A stretch of 64,000 bases of DNA, from NCBI GenBank assembly GCA_028583405.1, contig CM053256.1, forward strand, positions 3,032,424-3,096,423, given 5' to 3'. The notes below the pieces were generated by a model. The model searched no databases, was not told the DNA's origin, and was given only the letters and a program-made list of their open reading frames with translations. The translations under genes were made by a program, and so were the position numbers. The DNA is from Pogonophryne albipinna (Eukaryota; Chordata; Actinopteri; Perciformes; Artedidraconidae). Below are positions 1 to 64,000 of this stretch, piece by piece (position 1 is the stretch's first letter; every line of letters starts with the position of its first letter).

Positions 1-291
1 TCGTTCTTTAAAACGGGAGCCTCAGATTGCTTATAATAGGAAGGGTATATTTCAAGCAACAAATAAGTTATTGGGCTTTTTTCTTATCAACTTAGATAAA
101 AAAAAAAAATCAAATTTCAACTTTAATTGACTGAACTTATTGAAAAATTAGCTTATTTACTCATGAAAACTGTAATGTTTACATTTATATTTAAGCACAA
201 GTTTCCTTTGTGGGCCATATTTCATTATACTTTTTTAATCTGCTGAGGGCCGATTCAAAATGGCCGGCGGGCCGCAGTTTGGACACCCCTG
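1..291. mobile_element. End of a hAT-like nonautonomous DNA transposon
   Basis: The right border AGTTTGGACACCCCTG at 276-291 (CAGGGGTGTCCAAACT in reverse) together with GAGGGCC just inside is a terminal inverted repeat seen on many vertebrate hAT elements. The rest to the left edge is AT-rich with no coding content. The other end lies outside the window, so no target duplication can be checked. Confidence 0.5.
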
Positions 292-539
292 CTTTAAATT
301 CTTAAAGAGTTCCTTTTTAAAAAAAAAACATAACATTCTCCATTGACATTGTTTATTGACAAATTATACCAAGTAAAGTAGGGTAGCCGTATAAGGAGCA
401 CTTGAAAAATTCAACTGACGGTACATCTTGTTCAAACTAAGTTCTAGGTAATAGCACAAGGTAGCATCCATTGCAACACTCATTACAGCTACTACAGTAT
501 ACAGCTTTCCTGCTGTATAATAGCGGGAACAACATATTT

Positions 540-926
540 GGTAAATACTGGTAAACTGGGTCTGAAGTTGTATCTTTATTTATTCTAACACGCCACATGG
601 AGACAGGCATATTAACACATGTATGAACATAAACATTGGGTAACCCAAAGTACAAAAATATTATTGGCAATGCCAAACTGTAACATCTTTATTAACCTAT
701 AGCATCCCACATTACAAGTTCAAAAAAAAAAAACCTGCTGGGGTTTCCATGAAATGATTTAAAAACAAAAAGCTTTTCACTAAAAAAATATCTCAACTCC
801 TTATACTCTGCGTCCCACCTTTGGCAACAGACCGAAATGTGATGAAACAAAAACAAACGGACACTCTCGTTATCAGAACAGAACGTTCTCGGACACAGAT
901 GATCAGGGCTCTGGGGGGACAGACAG
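540..926 (-). other. srsf10: srsf10 3' UTR with candidate poly(A) signals
   Basis: Sequence downstream of the srsf10 stop codon on the minus strand is AT-rich and has no reading frame of its own. AATAAA hexamers (TTTATT on plus) occur near 688-693 and 571-577, and either could end the transcript. Open frames on the opposite strand over 821-1272 mirror the RS repeats and are not genes. Confidence 0.5.
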
Positions 927-4208
<3,282 letters not shown>

Positions 4209-4390
4209 GTTTGTAAAGGTCCGTTGCTTTAATTTGGCAGCCGGGAATTAGTTTACTACAGCTTTTTATTCACAAATCCGTATGCTTTACTGTAGGCTAC
4301 ACTAACTACGTGGTCAAAGCGTTCCCTTCGTACTGCGCATGCGTAAATCCACGAAGACACATGCGCACCAAACAAACCCACATCCAGGAT
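4209..4390 (-). promoter_or_regulatory. srsf10: srsf10 5' UTR and promoter-proximal region with NRF1-like site
   Basis: The stretch directly upstream of the srsf10 start codon has no TATA box. It contains the near-palindrome TGCGCATGCG at 4334-4343, the core of the NRF1 consensus typical of housekeeping vertebrate promoters, and a second ATGCGCA at about 4360-4367. The transcription start is not visible from sequence alone. Confidence 0.5.
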
Positions 4391-4392
4391 GT

Positions 4393-4989
4393 TGAGGTGG
4401 AAAAAAAGTACTCAGATCAAGTACTGTACACGTAGAAATACCTGAGTGTAGGAATACTCTGTTACGAGTAAAAGTCCTGCAATCAAATTAAAAGTAGAAG
4501 AAGTTTTGGCATCAAAATATACTATAAGTACAAAAAAAGTACTCATGCAAATAGTTTAAGAATACTGTATTGCTTGTAAAAGTCATGCTATCAACATTTT
4601 TGCTTGAATAAAAAAGAAAAGCATTGGTATCAAAATCTCCTCAAAGTACAGAATCTAAAAGTACTAATTAGGTAGAGTGGCCCATTCCAGAATAATATAT
4701 ATCATGTGATTTGATTATAATTATTGATGCATTCAAGTTTTATCAAAGTTGGTAAAGGTGGAGCATGTTTTAATAACTTTGTATACTGCAGTGGAGATAG
4801 TGAATATTACTCCAGGTGTAACCAAAGCCTTATTTAAGTGTTGATTATATTTCACATCATTCATCCAAATCTGCAAAGTAACTAAAGGTATTTAATAAAT
4901 GTAGTGGAGAAGAATGACAAAGTAGCAAAAAAAATGCCCAAGTAAAGTACAATTACCTCAAAATCTACTTAGTACCTTTACAACACTGA
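4393..4989. repeat. Nonautonomous DNA-transposon-like repeat (AAAGTACT-rich)
   Basis: Fills most of the gap between srsf10 and fabp10. It opens with GTGGAAAAAAAGTACTCAGA and closes with AGTACCTTTACAACACTG (CAGTGTTGTAAAGGTACT in reverse). Between these are repeated AAAGTAC/AAGTAAAGT phrases. This is a very common teleost repeat type. No coding frame is present. Related-looking stretches occur near 26640-26960 and 27704-28100. Confidence 0.5.
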
Positions 4990-5065
4990 ATGTTGGGATA
5001 AGCCTTTTCAAAGAGAGACATTTTCTCAAACAAGACGATGCAAACCACAATTATTAAGCAACAAT

Positions 5066-5071
5066 TTTATT
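5066..5071 (-). terminator. fabp10: Poly(A) signal of fabp10
   Basis: AATAAA on the minus strand, about 32 nt past the fabp10 TAA stop codon, implying a very short 3' UTR. Confidence 0.6.
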
Positions 5072-5102
5072 TAAATATACATGTGTTTCTTCACTGCAAG
5101 GT

Positions 5103-6014
5103 TTACATCTTTTTGCTCTTCCTGATGAGAGTTGTTGAGCCCATGGTCAGAGTCTGAAATTGGATAAGGGAGAATTAACATATTTAGTTAGAGGCTAAGA
5201 GATTCATTACATTATTGAAGCTTATGATATTTAAGGTGAAGCAGAAAAAGGTGAGTTCTGGTAATATAGGCACACCTCAATCAACTCTCCTCCTTGGAGC
5301 TCTGAGATGTGCAAGGACTTGCCCATGTTGCAGACCATTTTGCTTCCCTCCATCTTGACAGTGCACTGTGGGTCACAGGAGGAGACAATACATATCACAA
5401 ACCTCCCCAAAGAATACACTTGTACACTTAATCACAGCACACTTTAAGATAAATATACACTGATATTTCTACTGTAAACACAAATATGCTGTCCCAAATT
5501 AGAAATAATATACATAAGCACCTTAGAAATGAAAAAGAAAACAAGAACTACGAACCTTGAGCTTCCTGCCGTCCATGGTGTTGATATCAGCCTCCTTGCC
5601 GATGGTAAAGGAGTTGGTCACAGACTTCCCAGGGGTCTTGGAGGTGACAACAAAGTCATTACCAGTTTGTTTGATCTCAGTGACTGGCTTGATGTCCTTG
5701 GCCATCTTGATAACATCTTCTGAGAGATCTGGAAAGCAAAGCAAAAGATGTGTTTTGTTAAATCCTGCACAACCTAAAATGAAGAACTGATGAGTCTTTG
5801 GAATCAGAATGTGTGTTCTGTGTGGTTCAATTAAGCATGTGGAAGTTGTAACAGCATTTAAATAGGCACTCTGTCTCGTTTACCCCTTATAAATATGTTG
5901 TTATACTTTATAAGCAAACAACCCTTCTTTATTTTTTATTTTCTCACCCAAGGCCCTGAGGAACGCCTCGTAGTTCTCCTGGGCGTACACCTGCCATGTT
6001 CCATTGAAGTCCAT
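5103..6014 (-). CDS. fabp10: Fatty acid-binding protein 10 (liver basic FABP / bile acid-binding protein)
   Basis: Cytosolic lipocalin-fold carrier, in fish liver for bile acids and fatty acids. Four coding exons on the minus strand: 5948-6014 (67 nt), 5556-5728 (173 nt, the canonical FABP exon 2 length), 5276-5365 (90 nt), 5103-5153 (51 nt). Together they give 126 aa, the usual FABP10 size. It begins [19 protein letters not shown], the FABP signature near the N-terminus. It continues with [15 protein letters not shown] and [20 protein letters not shown] in exon 2, [12 protein letters not shown] in exon 3, and ends [10 protein letters not shown]. These match the FABP10 subfamily better than FABP1, FABP6 or FABP7. 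Which of the teleost duplicates (10a or 10b) it is cannot be decided here. It sits between srsf10 and myom3 on the same strand. Confidence 0.92.
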
Positions 6015-6103
6015 GATTTCTAGAAGATCCTACTGGGCTGGAGGCTGAAGACAACTGTGTGAATCTTAACACAATGTGGAGGATGTGACTGGAGTCATCC
6101 ACC

Positions 6104-6111
6104 TTCTTATA
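6104..6111 (-). promoter_or_regulatory. fabp10: TATA box of fabp10
   Basis: TATAAGAA on the minus strand lies about 90 nt upstream of the fabp10 start codon, consistent with a tissue-restricted TATA promoter and a short 5' UTR. Confidence 0.6.
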
Positions 6112-6685
6112 CAGAACGCTCTGCCCTGTCTAATGAGTAACAACCTCCTCTGTAGTAATCACTGCTGTTTGAACAACCTGGAGTTCACTTACTCCTGTTT
6201 GGACCAAACTCAGCTTTTACCAAAGATATAATTAGATGGTCAGTTTTGTCACGTGTGTTAAAAAGCTTCCTTTATAAGAAATATGCACAGATTTTCCCAT
6301 GTGCACCATACTTTGCAGTTTTGTCTTATTACATTAATTCATGTAAAGTTCCCAAAGAATGGATTTTGAAGATGTTAGTAATACACTAAATGAACTTGTA
6401 TGCAACCTGTATATGTACTTGTATGCGACCTGTCCTCAGAGTGTCGTTGAACCCTAACATGAGTCTACCTGACTGAGCCCCAGTATGAGGGTTAATGACA
6501 CTACGGACTGTTTGCTTTTAAAGTACAATAAATAATCTCTGCTTGCAAAATCAGACGCACAGAAAGCTGCACACTACATTTTCTTCATCATAAATTGGAC
6601 TAAACGTTTACTTTAAGAATAGAAAGACCAAATATATATATATGTTTATAAAAATACTACACAGGCAAAAGTCACTTGAATAAGC
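6112..6685. other. Intergenic region between fabp10 and myom3
   Basis: The fabp10 upstream region, and space beyond the myom3 poly(A) signal. AT-rich; I see no open frame, recognisable repeat or RNA gene here. Confidence 0.5.
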
Positions 6686-7739
6686 TTTATTCACAACACA
6701 CACAAACAAATCACGCATATGATTCACCAAAAGCTTGATTAGCTTCAGAGAGTTGCGGTTTTCATTTTGACATGTGCTTAGGAAGCAAAAACATTTCCAA
6801 TACTGGTGAATTATAAAATGTACTGTACTAGGAGCACAGGTAAAGTCAAAGTCTGCAAACTGGCTCTCTGACAGCAGTTATAAAGCAATATATAGGGGTT
6901 GCTAATTAACAAATTAACTAATGTTAGCTGACATCCTAACATTAGTTACTACTGTATGAGCATACCAGACCAAGTGAGTCTGTAACAGGATATCCTCGGA
7001 GTGTATCGAAATGATTAATTGTGCATTTTACTGAGTATGAATTCAGCTTTTCAGTTGTTAAAAGGTACATAGTGCATTTTCTTTTTACGAAAGTTGCACA
7101 GAGTTACTTTAAAATAGAAACAATCTGTATATCCAACACCCATGACTTAAACTAAATGAGTTTGACAAACAGAATTTTGCAATATCCATCACAAAGTATA
7201 TCTTTTTATGGCACACAGTGTCTCCAGTTTAAATAATACAAAGAAAGTGTCATCTGTATGTTACCAGGATCCTATGTTCTTGATTTAAATAAACATTGTT
7301 AGGCATTTTTTTAGGTCTGTCAGTGCAGTTCAAATTGCAAAAGAAAAAAGGGGAAAGATGTATCAAATGCAGCTGGATGGTGAAAATCTGCCACTGCAGA
7401 GATATCAATGTCTAAAATCAAGACAACACACACATAAGGTTTGAAGGATTATAACATTGGTAGGCTTCATGCTGAAGGTGATTGATTTCCCCCCATTGAC
7501 CAAGTGAAGCTTACATTGAACATTTGCCAGGGAAAAAGCACTGCTACGAACATAAAACTCATATAAAGAAGGTATTTGGAGTTCGAAGACTAGGAGATTT
7601 TTTCAAAACCACAACAAAGTTCCTTAACGCTCAATAAACTTTCCTTAAACACAAAAAACAATCATCATTCCATGTCATAATCTATCTATCCATCCACCTG
7701 TATATCGGTTCGCACTATGCAAATCTCAAACTAAATCCC
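6686..7739 (-). other. myom3: myom3 3' UTR with poly(A) signal
   Basis: About 1.05 kb follows the myom3 TGA without another open frame. AATAAA on the minus strand (6691-6686) is the best candidate poly(A) signal, marking the probable transcript end. Confidence 0.5.
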
Positions 7740-59656
<51,917 letters not shown>

Positions 59657-60594
59657 CTGGTGGAACACGGTACAATATATACTCAGGACTATTTATTTTC
59701 TGTTTAGTGCAAGCAGAACTCATAGATTGTTCCAGACTTGATGCTAACACAACAAAATTCAAACTACAAATTCAGTTTGGTGGACATTTTTATTTTCAGG
59801 TGCACAACATGTTACACCACATCTTGACGTGAAGTAATTAGCTTCAGTTAAAAATAAGGCTGTCCAAATAATTCAGACCTCCATTAGACGAGGTGACAAG
59901 AGTGGAGACAGCAATTCAGACAAATTATTGAACAAGGTTTAAAAGAACCTGAATCGACCTCTGAGAAAAACAAAACAGCAATTTAACATTGATTTATTTT
60001 GTCATGGACACCTTTTTTTCCCGTCTCAGTTCATTTGCAGACAAATGCTAGTTTTATGATCAGTCTGTATTAGAAGGCTCAGTGATGAGGAGGGTTGTTG
60101 TTTGCTGCTCCATTTAAGCCTACGTGTCATTTCACATGAGCACCATCCTCACACACGTCTCAAAGTTGGAAAGTTAGAGTGGAATATGAAGCCCTGCTGC
60201 CACTGCTGATTCACATCACTGTGAAGAGGCGTGCGGCTGGTACTCTAAAAGTGATGTGTGCCTCTCCAGGATTCCCTCAGGTGTGGACAGTTAACATTTC
60301 TGCTGTGTCGCCACATGTGTCACATCCTTGACATTCTCTTTCATCAAGTTGGTGACATGATGATAGTCTATTCACGCAGTAGAAACTAAGGTAGTCATCC
60401 TTTGCATTGATAGCAAGGTGGCATTTGTCATAACTCTGGACTGTGGTTTAAGGCGTGATTTTGATTTACGTCTTAGTTATATTGGGATTGTTAGGCAACA
60501 CAGCTCTACTGCTGTTGAAGCTGTGCTCTGAGCTGAATGAGAAGGCTGTCAAACAGAAGCAGAAGGCCCTCTGGTAGTCTATAATATATACACA

Positions 60595-60885
60595 TGTGTG
60601 TTGTACTACTTTTAAATCCAGGCTGAAGACTTATCTTTTTGTCGCTGCTTTTAATTGAAACTGAGCCGTTGTGTTCATCAGTAAAGTGGAACTCCTGTGT
60701 GAACTATTCATATCTTAAACTGCACTGTAACTTTTTATTCATGTACTTTTTCTTTTAATGTTACTTTTATTATCTTTTACTGTTTTTAAATGCCTTTGTC
60801 TGAATGTCTTTCATTTTTGTAAAAGACCTTGAATTGCCTTGTGTTGAAAGGTGCTATATAAATAAACTTGCCTTGCCTTACGTTG
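60595..60885 (+). repeat. LINE 3' end fragment (L2/Rex-like)
   Basis: Carries TTTAAATCCAGGCTGAAGAC (end of a retrotransposon ORF: FKSRLKTYLF), then the 3' tail GGTGCTATATAAATAAACTT followed by repeated GCCTT. The tail is shared by many teleost LINE copies. 5' truncated. Confidence 0.65.
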
Positions 60886-60999
60886 TAGCTGTGAATATAT
60901 ATCCATATGTACATGGCATCACACATTCTCTGGTGTACACGCAACAGTTTATCCATACATGAAGTGTATGCGCACTCAACACACACAATTATGAATTTG

Positions 61000-63900
61000 G
61001 TCTGCCTTTTTAAATGCAGCGTTTTAATACTCCTTGCTCTCTCTTTGCCTGAGGGGTGCGTATCCCAAAGCATGTTTTGGTTGACATTCCCCAGGGCTTA
61101 ATTATTTGAACATGTACTTCACACACACATTGCCACAACAAACGGAGAGAGAGAATCTTAAATATTCACACACTCTGAGCTTCGAGGGCCACTCGAGCAT
61201 GAATGGCCCTACAAATGCTTGTAGTAATTCAACGGTGCACAAAGGGCATGAATAAATATGCAAATGAATATGTGCATGCATGCTTAGATGCATATGCAGA
61301 CAAGTGCTAGCCCACACACACTCACACTCTCGGGGGCTCAGAAACATGATTTTGACTTTTTCTGCCACGGGCTCATTTAGTAAAGTGTGTGCCTGTCAAT
61401 ATCTTTAATCTCTGTGGGCTCAGAGATTTTAAGCCTTGGGGGAATGAACTGCTGGAACACATCAAGTCAGTGGGTATGAGAGGGTTTTATGGTTTAATTA
61501 TTAAAATTGTAATATTGCGTATTGGTGCGAACAACAGCAAAAAATCTCCTGCCAAGACAAAATAGGCACGCATGAGTCAGCTGCTTAATTTACATGTTAC
61601 CCCCTTACCTCAAGGAGATGATAGAAGAGAAACCATTATGTGAGTCGTATAGTAATGTGCGATTGGAGCCCCACTTGCCAACACAGAAAGATCTAGTGCA
61701 TTAATTTCCACACAAATCAAAACAAAATGTCATGCTCCACCATCTTCCAACACTCAGGCCTTTCCAGTGTGCCAATCCGCGAGAGCTTCTTCCTTCCGTC
61801 TTTCTGCTCTTATCCTGGGAGGAGTCAATCATGTCGAGCATTACTACATCTCCAGCCTCCGGTCTAAAATATCCATCCACACAATGTTTGTCTCTGAGTG
61901 GGATAAGATTTGTGAAGAATTGATGGAGAAATTGCACTTCAGAGGTAATCGTCCTTGCTGTAGTTAAAGAGGTAGATGACAAATCTGAAGGTGACACAAG
62001 TGGAATGATGAGATGGAGGGTTGTGGTGTTGGCATGGAAGATGGCACCTAATAAGATGCAGAATTGGCAGGTCCACTTCGCCACAGCTGAGGCTCATCAC
62101 TGTCAGATGTGTTTTTGTCTTTCAAGAGGATTGCTCCCTCAATAACTTCCTGTCTTCTCCCTCCTTGGCAACTTCTTCTCCTTTAATACATTGTGACCTC
62201 TGTATTTACTCTTGCCAGCCAAAGAATCATTTTAAGGCTTCAAGAAAAATATATCTATTTTTTTTTTGCGTAGATGACACAGTCTACATCAGAGATGTCA
62301 AATCTCTTTTGAGAGTTGAATCTATTTCCGAACGGATTAGAGAACAGGAAAGAGGCTACCATTAAGCCCCCAAATGTCAAGGTGCTGCTGAGTCCCAACA
62401 CGGATAGACTACGTGACCCGGACAGGACAAGGTGCTCCTAGAAAAAGGATTTTGGTAAATCAAATCGTGTCACAGGAGGCAAAAATCCCCTCATTTCCTG
62501 TTCTCAGTTACCTAAACCTCACTTTTCTGGGACTTATTTTTAGATATATGAATATGACAACTGAGCGGTAATCCTGTCCTCACAACATGATCATAAGAAA
62601 CCCTAAAAAATTAAAGATGGCTAATGCGAGTTGTCAACAAAATCCTCTCAGATTCTGGTTCACTAATAAGTTAAAGACTTTCTGTAGTTGGCAGCAAATT
62701 TAAGTCCAGCTACGAGCCACATGCAGATTTGGTTGGTTCATTTTTCAGTTGGCCTGTTACCTCTGTGGGTAAAAACATCTGATTTATATTATTTATTATT
62801 ATTTTGAGGGTTCAATCGAGTTGACTGTTTTAGCAATTTAATCCTGGGGCTGCATCTTATGTCATTAGTGAACTACTTTCTTGATAATTCTTTTATACAT
62901 TTAACATTTTTTTAAAGTAAAACTACAGTCAATAATGTCTTCAAACTACCTTTTTCATTCACTGGCCAACACAAACAAAAACAAAGATATTCTATTTGTC
63001 CATGCATAATAATCTTTATTTATGTGTGGCTCTTTTCTCTTTTCCATTAAAGACAATACAAAAGCTCCCCCAGTAGGACTCAATGGTTATGGCTTATTGG
63101 CTTCAAGACACCCGTGAGACAGCGAATTATAGGAGACGTCCCCAGCTGGCCTTTTACAGGCGGGGATGAGTGAAGAAATGCTTCTGATTTCAACTGTTTA
63201 TCAAGACTCTCTGAAGGCAAAGGAACGCATGTGCTGTCAATGACTTGCAGGGCAAAGCACCAGTGAAATCTGACCCACTCCACTTTCTCAAGTAAAGTGG
63301 AGAGAGATGATGTGGTGTTCACTACTGATGGAGAGGCAGAGTTATATTACACATCATCCAGGAAGGAAGTCCTCTTGAGAAAAGTGGAGCCATGCTTAAA
63401 GTCCTTTATGTTCAGCATAACAAAATGAGACTCATCCGCAGTTGTCGCCCATTGTGCGCCCACAACAGATTACAAACTAAAATGAGGAATAAAATGAATG
63501 TGCCCAGAATGAGAGACGCAGATGGTGTCCATTAGATGTAGCTGCAACTTACTTTTATTATTTACTTTCAATCAATCTGCAGCTGCCGTAATTTGCCTCA
63601 TGCATTGATTTGGCTATTAGACGTTTAAAAAATGCATCCCAGTTGTATTTATTAAATACTAAACTATTACTTTTGTTAAATATGGCTGATACTGTGAGAC
63701 AAAATATACATAAAATATGTTGGTCTGTCCCTTTAACTACTCATGGTGTATAAGGCCAAGTTGTATTGCAACATTTTTAAGATTAATGCAACACTGAGAT
63801 GCTCAAGAGACTCATGGCTGATTATTTCACCCATGAACAATTTCTTAATTGATTTTCCAGAATATCTATTCCATCAAACTCTATATTAATATTGTGATGT

Positions 63901-64000
63901 ATGTAATTACATCCACCACAGTAGAGGCTTTGATCCATATCATCAGAGCAAGTCTTAAACGAGGAAAAATACGAGCCAATATATTCTGCTGGATCATATT
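61000..64000. other. myom3: Large 5' intron of myom3, no recognised feature
   Basis: From the LINE fragment to the right edge I found no exon that joins the phase-2 start of exon 59503-59656. Open frames at 61701-62084 and 63080-63322 (minus) lack splice-compatible or family-like sequence. Confidence 0.4.

Noticed and set aside
61701..62084. 127-codon minus-strand frame, considered as an N-terminal myom3 exon
   Set aside because: No acceptor/donor pair gives the phase-2 junction with exon 59503-59656, and the sequence does not look like a myomesin N-terminus.
63080..63322. 80-codon minus-strand frame near the right edge
   Set aside because: No similarity to a known protein, and no splice signals in frame with myom3.

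Overview
The window is a stretch of teleost fish nuclear genome, probably a percomorph-like species. The signs are compact spliced vertebrate genes, very long TG/CA microsatellites, and fish-type repeats (Tc1, hAT and other MITEs, L2-like LINEs, a DIRS retrotransposon). Nothing suggests bacterial, viral or organellar sequence. Three protein-coding genes, all on the minus strand, account for the coding content. All exon borders below were placed by hand from GT-AG (or AT-AC) signals, reading phase and recalled family sequence.

Layout: (1) 927-4208, srsf10, an SR-family splicing regulator (6 coding exons, 251 aa). One intron has every hallmark of a U12-type AT-AC minor intron, with a purine-rich poison-exon candidate inside it. 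(2) 5103-6014, a fabp10-type liver basic fatty-acid/bile-acid binding protein (4 exons, 126 aa) with a TATA box and poly(A) signal. (3) 7740 to beyond the right edge, myom3 (myomesin-3), the M-band cross-linker of sarcomeres. Thirty-four exons join in frame into about 1,360 residues: an N-terminal helical segment, Ig-Ig, five FnIII, then five Ig domains. The first exon(s) lie past base 64000. The srsf10-myom3 adjacency also exists in human 1p36; the fabp10 gene between them is not in mammals.

The myom3 introns hold most of the repeats: a deletion derivative of Tc1 (8253-9171), three copies of one roughly 0.4 kb MITE (11437, 32408, 43810), a SANT-bearing Harbinger-like element (14906-15442), several hAT-like elements, L2-like LINE 3-prime ends, a possible solo LTR (29633-29999), a transposon sitting inside a TG microsatellite (36673-38538) and a degraded DIRS element (44324-48434) with inverted termini and internal complementary region.

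The genes are not an operon. srsf10 acts in nuclear RNA processing, fabp10 in hepatic lipid/bile-acid transport, and myom3 in the muscle M-band. The items most worth checking are the srsf10 minor intron with its alternative exon, a CA repeat placed immediately after the myom3 exon 11 splice donor, and a promoter-like RFX/YY1 cluster followed by an exon-like ORF on the plus strand within a myom3 intron (53370-53990).
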